57,122 nucleotides of DNA from positions 1-57,122 of the forward strand of contig NZ_MKFI01000014.1 of NCBI RefSeq assembly GCF_001982635.1. The letters run 5' to 3'. Position numbers and translations under genes: made by a program. This document shows positions 1 through 8,098 of this stretch, piece by piece (the stretch's first letter is position 1; every line of letters begins with the position of its first letter). The stretch is from Bradyrhizobium mercantei (lineage in GTDB: Bacteria; Pseudomonadota; Alphaproteobacteria; Rhizobiales; Xanthobacteraceae). The notes under the pieces are model-generated. The model was given only the letters and a program-made list of their open reading frames with translations, made no database searches and was not told the origin of the DNA.

Positions 1-764
1 GCCCGGCCTGCGCCGTGCGGTGTTGGAACGTCTTGGCCGCGGCTGGTCGCCCGAGCAGGTCGCCGGCCGGCTGGCTCGCGAGCACGGCCGCAGGGTGATC
101 TCCTATGAGAGCATCTACCGCTTCATCTACGCCCAGCTCATCCGCACCTCGGACTTCAGCTGGCGGCGCTATCTGCCGCGCGGCAAGAGCAGGCGCGGTC
201 GCCGCGGCAAGCGGGGCGGCAGTCCCGCAAGCTTCATTGAGGGCCGTGTTTCGCTGGATCAGCGTCCCATCGAGGTCGCCGATCGCAAGACCCCGGGGCA
301 TTGGGAGGCCGACCTCATGATGTTCTCCAAATACGGTCAGCAGATCCTGGCCGTGCATGAGCGCACCTCCCGCCTGTTGCTCGGCGTCCCCCTCGCAAGC
401 AAGCTCGCCTCCGGCGTCGCGCACCATCTCGTGCGCCTGTTCGAGGTGCTGCCAGAGCCGATCCGCCAGACCGTTACCTTCGACAACGGCACCGAGTTCG
501 CATCTCACCTTTCCCTGCAAAGCCTCTTGATCAAGACGTTCTTCTGCGATCCCCACGCCCCCTGGCAAAAAGGTGGCATCGAGAACGCCATCGGCCGCAT
601 GCGCCGCTTCATCCCGCGCAAGACCGACCTCGAGAAGCTGCCGACCCGCCGCCTCCGCAAGTCCATCGCCGCCTACAACAACACCCCGCGCAAATGCCTT
701 GACTTCAGGACCCCCGCAGAGGTCTTTGCTGCTCACGTGTTGCACTTCGAGTGTGAATCCACCT
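1..764 (+). mobile_element. Partial IS30-family insertion sequence (right part)
   Basis: This is the right-hand portion of an IS30-like element, defined by its transposase. The left end lies outside the window, so terminal inverted repeats and target duplication cannot be paired. The right boundary is inferred to lie near 740-764, because a chromosomal repeat motif found elsewhere in the window begins at 765. Confidence 0.6.
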
Positions 765-799
765 CCCTGCTTTCGCAGGGACGACAGCAGGTAGCGTGA
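2..799 (+). CDS. IS30-family transposase, 5' end outside the window
   Basis: DDE transposase of the IS30 family, which cuts and joins the element's ends. The frame is open to the left edge, so the true start and the N-terminal DNA-binding part are missing; a GTG at 20 is only the first possible start codon inside the window. Counting from that GTG, the catalytic triad reads Asp98 (HWEAD), Asp155 (FDNGTEF) and Glu188 (GGIEN), a D-x32-E spacing as expected for IS30. A W-S-P-E-Q-V motif of the family lies near the start. The last dozen or so codons run into a genomic palindromic repeat (765-787), so the tail may not belong to the native protein. The family call is firm; the end of the protein is uncertain. 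Confidence 0.9.
   Translation, partial: PGLRRAVLERLGRGWSPEQVAGRLAREHGRRVISYESIYRFIYAQLIRTSDFSWRRYLPRGKSRRGRRGKRGGSPASFIEGRVSLDQRPIEVADRKTPGHWEADLMMFSKYGQQILAVHERTSRLLLGVPLASKLASGVAHHLVRLFEVLPEPIRQTVTFDNGTEFASHLSLQSLLIKTFFCDPHAPWQKGGIENAIGRMRRFIPRKTDLEKLPTRRLRKSIAAYNNTPRKCLDFRTPAEVFAAHVLHFECESTSLLSQGRQQVA
765..787. repeat. Half of a genomic palindromic repeat abutting the IS30 end
   Basis: This 23-base stretch ends CTTTCGCAGGGACGACAG and is identical to the right arm of the long palindrome at 24188-24313. Only one arm is present, so the insertion sequence probably landed in or beside a repeat copy. It overlaps the 3' end of the transposase reading frame. Confidence 0.7.
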
Positions 800-806
800 T
801 TTCGCC

Positions 807-1670
807 TCACGCCGCCTTCGCCTGCACGCTCTCGCAATACTCCGCGAGCCGGTCCGCCAGCCGCAATGTCGCGGGGCTGGCCTCGGGCGCGGCGACGAGC
901 GCGACTTCGGTTCGCTCGATCGGCGCAAAGCCGTCCTTCGCCGTCAGCACGCGATGCTCGGCCTGGATCGACATTTCCGAAAGAATGCTCAAGCCGAGGC
1001 CTGCGGCGACTGCGGCCTGGATGCCGGCGAGGCTGGAGGAGGTGTAGGCCATGTGCCAGTTGCGGCCGGCGCTCTCCAGCGCATGGATGGCGTGGGCGCG
1101 GTAGAGGCAGCCCGAGCCGAAGCCGATCAGCGGCACCGAGCCGGTCGTGGTGTCGCGCGGATGGCTTTTGCTCGTCACCCAATGCACGCGTTCCGGCCAC
1201 ACCGCGATGCCGCCTCGCTCGCTGGCCGCGCGCTTGATCAGCGCGAGATCGAGATCGCCGCGCTCGAGGTCGCGGTACAGGAACAGGCTCTGGCCGGAGC
1301 GCACATCGAGCCGCAAATTCGGATGGCTGCGCGCGAAGGTCGCGAGTAATCTCGTCAACCGATAGGCGGCAAAATCCTCGGTGATGCCGATCCGGATCGC
1401 GCCTCCGCTGCCGGGGCGCGACACCACGTCACGCGCCTCCTCGGCGAGCGCCAGCAGCCGCCGCGCATAGGTCAGGAGCTGATCGCCGGCTTCGGTCGGG
1501 GTGACGTCCTTGCCGCTGCGGATCAACAGCGGCTGGCCGACATCCTCCTCCAGCCGCTTGATCTGCTGGCTCACCGTCGATTGGGTGCGGTGGACGCGCT
1601 CGCCGGCGCGGGTGAAGCCACCGGCATCCACCACCGAGACGAAACTGCGCAGCAGCTCCAGGTCGAGCAT
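807..1670 (-). CDS. LysR-family transcriptional regulator
   Basis: 287-residue LysR-type regulator. The N-terminal helix-turn-helix spans about residues 5-65 (LRSFVSVVDAGGFTRAG, then TQSTVSQQIKRLEE), followed by a periplasmic-binding-like effector domain. I chose the ATG at 1670 because GGAGG (1676-1680 on the reverse strand) sits 5 bases upstream; an ATG four codons earlier lacks this spacing. The gene is divergent from an EamA exporter about 100 bases away, the usual LysR arrangement, so it probably controls that exporter in response to an unknown ligand. Confidence 0.88.
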   Translation of the reverse strand: MLDLELLRSFVSVVDAGGFTRAGERVHRTQSTVSQQIKRLEEDVGQPLLIRSGKDVTPTEAGDQLLTYARRLLALAEEARDVVSRPGSGGAIRIGITEDFAAYRLTRLLATFARSHPNLRLDVRSGQSLFLYRDLERGDLDLALIKRAASERGGIAVWPERVHWVTSKSHPRDTTTGSVPLIGFGSGCLYRAHAIHALESAGRNWHMAYTSSSLAGIQAAVAAGLGLSILSEMSIQAEHRVLTAKDGFAPIERTEVALVAAPEASPATLRLADRLAEYCESVQAKAA

Positions 1671-1767
1671 CGCAGCCTCCATTCATAAATCCACTGCATG
1701 TCAGTCTATCATTTAATTTCCAAATATCAAGGCGCGGGCCTAAATCATGGGCGAAGGAGAATCTGCC

Positions 1768-2691
1768 ATGTCCGCCGCATCTTCAATTGCCGCACCCCGC
1801 GCCCGCTTCAACACCCTGCCGCTGCTGATCGCGCTGTTCTGCCTGCTCTGGAGCTACGCCTTCGTCGCCGGCAAGATCGGCGTCACCGATTGCCCGCCGC
1901 TGATCCTGCTCGCCGCCCGCTTCTCACTGGCCGGCGTCCTGATCCTCGGGATTTCCTGGCTGCGCAGCGACAAATGGGATCTCAGCTGGCGCGACGCGGC
2001 CGTGTTCGCCGTGATCGGCGTTGCCAACAACGCGCTTTATCTCGGCCTCGGTTATACCGGCCTGAAGACGGTCTCGGCCGGGCTCGGCGCGCTGATCGTC
2101 TCCGCCAACCCGGTGTTCACCGCGATGCTGGCTGCAATGTTCCTCGGCGAGAGCATGACCTTGCGCAAGGTGGTTGGTCTCGTGCTCGGCATCGTCGGCG
2201 TCGCCTTCATCGTCTGGCATCGGATCAAGGTCGGCAGCGACAGCCCGCACGGCATCCTGTTCACGCTGGCCTCGCTCGCCTCGATCGTCGCCGGCACCGT
2301 CCTGTTCAAGCTGCTGGCGCCGAAGGGGAGTCTCTGGATCGGCAACGGCATCCAGAACATCGCCGGCGGCCTTGCGGTGATGCCGTTCGCCTTCACGCTG
2401 TCCAGCATCAGTGACATCGTGCCCAGCATGCGGCTCGCCGGCGCCTTCGCGTTCCTCGTGCTCGGCGGCTCGATCCTCGCCTATTTGCTCTGGTTTCATC
2501 TCCTGAAGGTGTGCGGCGCGACCGCCGCAAGCGCCTATCACTTCCTGATGCCGCCGCTCGGCATGCTGTTCGCCTATCTCGTGCTCGGCGAGCATGTCGA
2601 ATTTCGCGATCTGCTCGGGATCGTTCCGGTCGCGCTCGGCATCTATCTGGTGACGCGGCCTGCCGCATCCGCCAAGGCGCGCATTGCATGA
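1768..2691 (+). CDS. EamA/DMT-superfamily metabolite exporter
   Basis: 307-residue inner-membrane protein with about ten hydrophobic segments arranged as two EamA repeats, the drug/metabolite transporter superfamily fold. An early LLWSYAFVAGKIG stretch and a second-half LLWFHLLKVCGAT stretch are typical. The ATG at 1768 is preceded by GAAGGAGA at about 8 bases and fits better than the upstream ATG at 1747. It is divergent from the LysR gene at 807-1670, which probably regulates it. Members export amino acids, drugs or other metabolites; nothing in the sequence fixes the substrate. Confidence 0.88.
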   Translation: MSAASSIAAPRARFNTLPLLIALFCLLWSYAFVAGKIGVTDCPPLILLAARFSLAGVLILGISWLRSDKWDLSWRDAAVFAVIGVANNALYLGLGYTGLKTVSAGLGALIVSANPVFTAMLAAMFLGESMTLRKVVGLVLGIVGVAFIVWHRIKVGSDSPHGILFTLASLASIVAGTVLFKLLAPKGSLWIGNGIQNIAGGLAVMPFAFTLSSISDIVPSMRLAGAFAFLVLGGSILAYLLWFHLLKVCGATAASAYHFLMPPLGMLFAYLVLGEHVEFRDLLGIVPVALGIYLVTRPAASAKARIA

Positions 2692-2799
2692 GCATCCGAC
2701 CGCTAGCGGCGGCCATGGGGCCGCCGTCAGCGCGCCAAGGGTTTCACTCTAGGAACCTTGCCGGTCTCCGAGCCGTTATCGCGACGGCCGGAGCCGGAC

Positions 2800-4134
2800 A
2801 TGACGCAGCAGAGGATGACCCCGCGAGAGCACGGCAAGTCCCGCAGCCTGTCGACTGACAAGCCACCGCGCGAGCCGTTGAGCGTCAGCCGCATCCTGAA
2901 GACGCTCGGTCCCGGCCTGATCACCGGAGCCTCCGACGACGATCCATCGGGCATCGGCACCTACAGCCAGGCCGGCGCGCAACTCGGCTACGGCATCGGC
3001 TGGACCATGCTGCTGACCTTCCCGCTGATGACCGCGATCCAGGAGATTTCCGCGCGGGTCGGCCGTGTCACCGGCCACGGCATCGCGGGCAACGTCTGCA
3101 GGCACTATCCGGGCTGGCTGCTCGCTGCCGTTGTGACCCTGCTGTTCGTCGCCAACACCGTCAACATCGCCGCCGACTTGTCGGCCATGGCCGATGCGAC
3201 CAGGCTTCTGATCGGCGGCCCGGCCATCCTCTATGTCGTGCTGTTCGGCGTCACCTCGGTGGCTGCCCAGGTATTCATGAATTACCGGTGCTATGTTGCC
3301 GTGCTGAAATGGCTGACGCTCAGCCTGTTCGCCTATGTCGCGGCGCTCGCGTTTGCCAAGGTGTCGTGGACGCAGGCGCTGGCTGGCGTGCTGCTGCCGC
3401 GCGTCAGCTGGAGCGCGGACTATTTCACCACCATCGTCGCGATCCTCGGCACCACGATCTCACCCTATCTGTTTTTCTGGCAGGCCTCGCAGGAGGCCGA
3501 GGAGCAGCGTATCGATGTCAGCAAGCATCCGCTGATCGAGAAGCATCACGGCGCGCGGAAGGAATTTTCGCGGATCCGTGCCGACACCATCACCGGCATG
3601 GCGTTCTCCAACGTGATCGCGCTGTCGATCATCGTCACCGCCGCGGCGTCGCTGCACGCCGCCGGCAAGACCGACATCCAGACCTCGGCGCAGGCCGCCG
3701 AGGCGTTGCGCCCGATCGCCGGGCCGTTTGCCGAGGTGATCTTCGCGCTCGGCATCGTCGGCACGGGCCTGCTGGCGATCCCGGTGCTCGCGGGGGCGAC
3801 GGCCTATGCGGTCAGCGAGGGCCGGCGCTGGCCGGTCGGACTGACGCGCAAGCCGAAGGAGGCGGTCGCGTTCTATTCGGTGCTGGCGCTGTCGGGCGGC
3901 GTCGGCATCGCGCTCAATTTCACGCCGATCGATCCGATCGCGGCGCTGTACTGGAGCGCGGTGGTCAACGGCGTGCTCGCCGTGCCGGTGATGGTGCTGC
4001 TGATGTTGATGGCGCGCCACAGGGAGGTGATGGGCCGCTTCGCGATCGGCGGTACGCTGTACTGGCTCGGCTGGCTCTCCACGGCTGCGATGGCGCTCAG
4101 CGTGATCGCGATGGGGATCGGATTTCTCCTTTAA
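2800..4134 (+). CDS. NRAMP-family divalent cation transporter with altered metal site
   Basis: 444-residue polytopic membrane protein of the NRAMP (LeuT-fold) family. The family start GPGLITGASDDDPSG is clear. In canonical NRAMP proteins TM1 carries DPGN and TM6 carries MPH. Here TM1 reads DPSG and the TM6 equivalent reads TISPYLFFW, so the Asn and Met metal ligands appear replaced while the TM1 Asp is kept. This recalls NRAMP-related transporters with non-standard selectivity (for example Mg/Mn), but the substrate is inferred only. Start chosen at ATG 2800 (GGAG at 2790); a TTG at 2758 is possible. Its TAA overlaps the convergent Lrp stop in a TTAA palindrome. Confidence 0.82.
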   Translation: MTQQRMTPREHGKSRSLSTDKPPREPLSVSRILKTLGPGLITGASDDDPSGIGTYSQAGAQLGYGIGWTMLLTFPLMTAIQEISARVGRVTGHGIAGNVCRHYPGWLLAAVVTLLFVANTVNIAADLSAMADATRLLIGGPAILYVVLFGVTSVAAQVFMNYRCYVAVLKWLTLSLFAYVAALAFAKVSWTQALAGVLLPRVSWSADYFTTIVAILGTTISPYLFFWQASQEAEEQRIDVSKHPLIEKHHGARKEFSRIRADTITGMAFSNVIALSIIVTAAASLHAAGKTDIQTSAQAAEALRPIAGPFAEVIFALGIVGTGLLAIPVLAGATAYAVSEGRRWPVGLTRKPKEAVAFYSVLALSGGVGIALNFTPIDPIAALYWSAVVNGVLAVPVMVLLMLMARHREVMGRFAIGGTLYWLGWLSTAAMALSVIAMGIGFLL

Positions 4135-4622
4135 TCCTCGGCGAACAGCGAGCTGTCGATCTTGGTGGTCGATTTGACCTTTCGCAGGATGATGGTGGTG
4201 CGGTAGCTCGCGATATCGGTGTCCGGATGCATCAGGCGATCGAGGATGAATGATTGATAGCGCGCGAGGTCGGACGACACGACCCGCAGCGCGTAGTCCC
4301 AATCGCCGGCGATCATGCAGCATTCGACCACCTCCGGAAGGGCAATCACCTTCTTCTCGAAGCGCTCGAAGGATTCCCTGTTCTGCTGCTTGAGGCGGAC
4401 CTCGACGATCACGTCGAAGCCTAGTCCGATCCGCCCAGGGTCGACCAGTGCCACATAGGAACTGATGACGCCGTCCTCTTCGAGCGTGCGGACGCGTCGC
4501 ATGCAGGGTGCGGACGAGAGGCCGATCCGTTCGGCCAGCTCGAGATTGGTGATGCGTCCCTCGACCTGCAGCACATCGAGGATTTTCCGGTCCATCTCGT
4601 CGATCACGATCGTGGTTCCCAT
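4131..4622 (-). CDS. Lrp/AsnC-family transcriptional regulator
   Basis: 163-residue Lrp/AsnC regulator. Residues about 5-60 form the helix-turn-helix (IDEMDRKILDVLQ, then LELAERIGLS and CMRRVRTLEEDG); the rest is the RAM/AsnC effector domain. The ATG at 4622 was chosen because the protein then starts in the usual way shortly before the IDEMDRKIL helix; upstream in-frame codons look like non-coding extension. It is divergent from dgdA, and the intergenic region contains five ATTGC/GCAAT half-sites, so it probably controls dgdA in response to an amino acid. Its stop overlaps the convergent NRAMP stop. Confidence 0.88.
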   Translation of the reverse strand: MGTTIVIDEMDRKILDVLQVEGRITNLELAERIGLSSAPCMRRVRTLEEDGVISSYVALVDPGRIGLGFDVIVEVRLKQQNRESFERFEKKVIALPEVVECCMIAGDWDYALRVVSSDLARYQSFILDRLMHPDTDIASYRTTIILRKVKSTTKIDSSLFAED

Positions 4623-4647
4623 TTCTTTCGCATTTTCCGTCTTTTGC

Positions 4648-4701
4648 GCAATTGATTGCAGAAGAGGGGCTGAATTGCATCTCAAATCGCAATGTCATTG
4701 C
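4648..4701. promoter_or_regulatory. Cluster of ATTGC/GCAAT half-sites (putative Lrp operator)
   Basis: Five pentamers occur between the divergent lrp-like gene and dgdA: GCAAT 4648-4652, ATTGC 4655-4659, ATTGC 4674-4678, GCAAT 4689-4693 and ATTGC 4697-4701. The first two form a tight palindrome with a 2-base centre, and the next two a palindrome with a 10-base centre. Clustered half-sites suit the multimeric binding known for Lrp proteins. Binding by the neighbouring regulator is inferred. Confidence 0.5.
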
Positions 4702-4762
4702 TGCGATGCGCGCATAAGATGCGCTGGAGACGCCAATAGCGGCGACTGAGCAGGGAACGGGC

Positions 4763-6064
4763 ATGGCCGGAAACGACGACAAATCCTTTTGGGATCGCGC
4801 GCGGCGGCACCTCATCCGCTACGGCGGGACATTCGCTCCCGTCATCATCGAGCGCGCCTCCGGGTCCTTCGTCTATGACGCCGACGGCCGCGCCATCCTG
4901 GATTTCACCTCCGGGCAGATGAGCGCCGTGCTTGGTCACGGTCACCCCGAGATCGTCCGGACCATCAGCGCGCACGCCGAACGGCTCGACCATCTGTTCA
5001 GTGGCATGCTGAGCCGTCCGGTCGTGTCATTGGCCGAACAGCTCGCTGAGCTGCTGCCGCCGGGGCTCGATCGCGTCATGCTGCTGAGCACCGGGGCTGA
5101 GTCGAACGAGGCGGCGATCAAGATGGCGAAGCTCGCTACCGGCGGCTTCGAGACCGTCGCGTTCGCGCAGTCCTGGCACGGCATGACGTCAGGCGCGGCC
5201 GCCACCACCTATTCGGCCGGCCGCCGGGGCTATGGTCCGGCGCCGGTCGGCTCGCTCGCGATCCCTGTGCCGAACCTTTATCGCCCGCGCTTCGGCCATG
5301 CGGCCGATTGGCGGGCGGAGCTGGCTTACGCCTTCGATCTCATTGACCGCCAATCGACAGGATCGCTGGCGTGCATGATCGCCGAGCCGATCCTCAGCTC
5401 CGGCGGGCTGATCGATCTGCCGGAGGGCTACCTTGCCGCGCTGAAGGAGCTGTGCCGCGCCCGCGGTATGCTGTTGATCATAGACGAAGCACAGACCGGC
5501 CTCGGCCGGACCGGCGCCATGTTCGCTTTCGAGCGCGATGGCGCCGTGCCCGACATCCTGACGCTGTCGAAGACGCTCGGCGCCGGCCTGCCTCTGGCCG
5601 CGGTGATCACCTCGGCCGAGATCGAAGAGCGGTGTCACGAACGCGGCTTCCTGTTCTACACGACGCATGTGTCGGACCCGATGCCGGCCGCGGTCGGGCT
5701 GAAGGTGATCGAGATCATCCTCCGCGACCGATTGGTCGACCGCGCCAGGATCGCGGGCGCGCGGCTGCGGGACGGGCTCCTCGCGCTTCAGAACCGCTTC
5801 GAATGCATCGGCGACGTGCGCGGCCGCGGGCTGATGCAGGGCATCGAGATCGTGCGCGACCGCTTCAGCAAGGAGCCTGACGAGGCGCTCGGAACGCTTG
5901 TGTCGCAGCGCTGCATGGAGCTCGGAATGAGCACCAACATCGTGCAGTTGCCCGGCATGGGCAGCGTGTTCCGGATGGCTCCGCCGCTGACGATCAGCGA
6001 TGACGAGATCGATCTCGGTCTCTCGATCCTGAGCGACGCGTTCGAAAGCGCGTTGCACGGATAG
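4763..6064 (+). CDS. dgdA: 2,2-dialkylglycine decarboxylase (PLP-dependent)
   Basis: 433-residue class III aminotransferase-fold enzyme. It matches my recollection of Burkholderia cepacia dialkylglycine decarboxylase nearly end to end, including HLIRYGGTF, DFTSGQMSAVLGHGHP, AQSWHGMTSGAA and FYTTHVSDP. The family couples oxidative decarboxylation of 2,2-dialkylglycines such as 2-aminoisobutyrate to transamination of pyruvate. Gln52 aligns with the residue known to aid decarboxylation, and the Schiff-base lysine lies in LTLSKTLGAG, after the cofactor-binding IDEAQTG. Start at ATG 4763 with AGGGAA upstream. In Burkholderia the regulator is LysR-type DgdR; here an Lrp-type gene is divergent. Confidence 0.9.
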   Translation: MAGNDDKSFWDRARRHLIRYGGTFAPVIIERASGSFVYDADGRAILDFTSGQMSAVLGHGHPEIVRTISAHAERLDHLFSGMLSRPVVSLAEQLAELLPPGLDRVMLLSTGAESNEAAIKMAKLATGGFETVAFAQSWHGMTSGAAATTYSAGRRGYGPAPVGSLAIPVPNLYRPRFGHAADWRAELAYAFDLIDRQSTGSLACMIAEPILSSGGLIDLPEGYLAALKELCRARGMLLIIDEAQTGLGRTGAMFAFERDGAVPDILTLSKTLGAGLPLAAVITSAEIEERCHERGFLFYTTHVSDPMPAAVGLKVIEIILRDRLVDRARIAGARLRDGLLALQNRFECIGDVRGRGLMQGIEIVRDRFSKEPDEALGTLVSQRCMELGMSTNIVQLPGMGSVFRMAPPLTISDDEIDLGLSILSDAFESALHG

Positions 6065-6069
6065 GGCGG

Positions 6070-6849
6070 CTAGTCCTTCCGGAACACGATCGAGGCCATC
6101 CAGCCGGTCATCAGCGCCATGAACGCGGTGACGAGGCCGTAGACCAGGCCGTTCTGCCGCGCGGTGGTGGCGACGAACTGCTCGAAGCCGACCTTGACGA
6201 TCTCGAACGCGGTCTCGGTCTTGGTCACCAGCGCGCCCTCGGAAAACAGCTTGATCTCGACATTGTAGGTGCCGATCGGCACCTCGGCCGGCAGCGGAAT
6301 GCCGGTACGGAACAGGGTCGGGGTCAGGAATGTCACCGCCGAGGTCGCCTCGCGATAGAGTCCGTGCTCAGAGCGCAGGCGGACGAAGGCGCTGCGGAAA
6401 GGGTCGTTCGGCACCACGTCGGCGAAGTCGGGGCCGACCCGCTGCATCAAGAGCACGTTGTTGAGCCCAAGCTGCTGCCGCCGCTGCACCTCCGGCGAGG
6501 CGATCTGGTCGAACGGGCGATTGGAGAACAGCGCGAGATAGCCCGGCACCTGCAGGAACTGGCGCGAATCGGTGTTGATCCAGATGCCGAATTTGCGCTC
6601 CTTGCGTCGCGTCACCATGTCGGCGCGCGGGCCTGATACCGTGACCACGAGATCGTAATTGCCGCGATTGGGCGGCGTCTTGTCGTCCTTCTCGACCGAG
6701 CCGAACAGCACCAGCTCGCCGCCGGAATAGTTCGGCGTCACGGTGACGCGGTGGTTGGAGACCGACACGATCAGCCGCTCGGCACAGGCGGGTGTGGCGG
6801 CCAGGCCGGCGACAAGGCTCGTGATCGCAAGCAGCGCGCGCAGCCTCAT
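6070..6849 (-). CDS. TIGR02186-type membrane-anchored protein, TauE partner
   Basis: 259-residue protein with an N-terminal signal peptide (about residues 1-23, ending TPACA), a beta-rich periplasmic region, and one C-terminal membrane helix (LVYGLVTAFMALMTGWMASIV) before a short cytoplasmic tail. It resembles the conserved family TIGR02186, which I recall lying beside TauE/SafE permease genes. The ATG at 6849 overlaps the permease stop by 4 bases (ATGA), which implies translational coupling. An in-frame extension further upstream only reads the permease gene out of frame. Function unknown; probably an accessory subunit of the permease. Confidence 0.8.
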   Translation of the reverse strand: MRLRALLAITSLVAGLAATPACAERLIVSVSNHRVTVTPNYSGGELVLFGSVEKDDKTPPNRGNYDLVVTVSGPRADMVTRRKERKFGIWINTDSRQFLQVPGYLALFSNRPFDQIASPEVQRRQQLGLNNVLLMQRVGPDFADVVPNDPFRSAFVRLRSEHGLYREATSAVTFLTPTLFRTGIPLPAEVPIGTYNVEIKLFSEGALVTKTETAFEIVKVGFEQFVATTARQNGLVYGLVTAFMALMTGWMASIVFRKD

Positions 6850-7775
6850 GGCGGCGCTCCGCCGGTTTCGCGGATGCTGAACAGGTCCTGCGGCCGGATC
6901 ACCAGCTCGACCGCGAAGCGGATACCGACCGCGAGCACGAGCAGGCCAAGCAAGAGACGCAGATGCTCGCCGCGGATCTTCTGGCCGGCACGGGCGCCGA
7001 ACTGCGCGCCGGTGACGCCGCCGATCATCAGGATCAGCGCCAGCACGGCGTCGACCAGATGGTTGGTCACTGCGTGCAGCATGGTGGCGAACACCATGGT
7101 GACGAGGGTGAGCACCATCGAGGTGCCGATCACGGTCGAGGTCGGTACCCGCAGCACATAGATCATCAGCGGCACCAGGATGAAGCCGCCGCCGATGCCC
7201 ATGACAGCGCCGATGAAGCCTATGATGAGCCCGATCGCGACCACCGGGATCACCGAGAGGTAGATCTTGGAGCGCTTGAAGCGCAGCTTCAGCGGCAGGC
7301 CGTGGATCCAGCCATGGCTGCCGGGCTTGCGCAGCGTGACCGGGCCGCCACCGCGGGACCGCAGCATTGCGCGCAGGCCTTCCCAGAACATCAGCCCGCC
7401 GACCGTCGTCAGCAGGATGACGTAGGACAGCGCGATCATCAGGTCGAGCTGGCCGAGCGAGCGCAGGAAGGTGAAGGTCCAGACCCCGAGCGTGGTGCCG
7501 AGCGTGCCTCCCACCAGCAAGACCGCCGCCAGCAGCGGGTCGATCGCGCGTCTGCGCCAATAGGAGATCGCGCCGGAGAACGAGGATGCTGCGATGTGGC
7601 TGGCCACCGAGGCAACCGCGACCGCGGGCGCGATGCCGACGAAGATCAGGAGCGGCGTCATCAGGAAGCCGCCGCCGATGCCGAACATGCCGGAGACGAA
7701 TCCAACCGCCGCGCCCATCGCCAGGATGAGGAAGACATTGACCGGGATGTCGGCGATCGGGAGATAGAGCTGCAC
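6846..7775 (-). CDS. TauE/SafE-family sulfite or organosulfonate permease
   Basis: 309-residue inner-membrane permease of the TauE/SafE family. Two glycine-rich repeats mark the inverted halves: GFVSGMFGIGGGFLMTPLL near residue 30 and GFIGAVMGIGGGFILVPLM near residue 190. The family moves sulfite, sulfoacetate or related anions out of the cell. The start is a GTG at 7775 with no strong ribosome-binding site. The gene is first of a two-gene unit, its stop overlapping the start of the TIGR02186 gene. The substrate is inferred only from the family. Confidence 0.88.
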   Translation of the reverse strand: MQLYLPIADIPVNVFLILAMGAAVGFVSGMFGIGGGFLMTPLLIFVGIAPAVAVASVASHIAASSFSGAISYWRRRAIDPLLAAVLLVGGTLGTTLGVWTFTFLRSLGQLDLMIALSYVILLTTVGGLMFWEGLRAMLRSRGGGPVTLRKPGSHGWIHGLPLKLRFKRSKIYLSVIPVVAIGLIIGFIGAVMGIGGGFILVPLMIYVLRVPTSTVIGTSMVLTLVTMVFATMLHAVTNHLVDAVLALILMIGGVTGAQFGARAGQKIRGEHLRLLLGLLVLAVGIRFAVELVIRPQDLFSIRETGGAPP

Positions 7776-8048
7776 GCGCGTCGCTTCTTGTCGGTTCGCC
7801 GCATGCTGGGGCGCAAGGCCGCATCACGGCGTGATGTCGTTCGGGTCGGGCATTCTCCGGCTGAACGAATCCGGTCGGCGCGCAAGAAGCAGGCGAACGC
7901 GGGTCGATTGCCGCGTTCTTGCATAACTGAAATCGGCGAGGGGAGGGACTAAAGAATCCGCCCGGGGTGGCATTTTTCGCCGCACCTTGCCGCTATGCTG
8001 CGCACGTGGTTGATAATTCAGATTAATGACGTCTGTATCGGCTTATTT
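7776..8048. other. Intergenic region upstream of the TauE operon
   Basis: No convincing gene is seen in this stretch. It must hold the promoter of the leftward TauE operon. The part from about 8010 to 8048 is relatively AT-rich. The palindromic repeat at 8049-8098 separates it from the end of the ClpP-like gene. Confidence 0.5.
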
Positions 8049-8098
8049 GAGCATGAACCTTTTCGGAAAACCGCTCCGCACTTTTCCGGATCATGCTT
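8049..8098. repeat. Intergenic palindromic repeat, GAGCATGA family
   Basis: Arms AGCATGA (8050-8056) and TCATGCT (8091-8097) enclose TTTTCGGAAAACCG and a matching CTTTTCCGGA. A second copy of the same family lies at 31264-31311. It touches the stop codon of the leftward ClpP-like gene and may act as its 3' hairpin. Confidence 0.75.

Noticed and set aside
2692..2799. Metal riboswitch upstream of the NRAMP-like gene
   Set aside because: I looked for a Mn- or Mg-type leader but found no matching conserved core; the gap is only about 100 bases.
6070..7827. Single 585-residue leftward protein
   Set aside because: The first half reads the TauE gene out of frame; the real product begins at ATG 6849 with a signal peptide.
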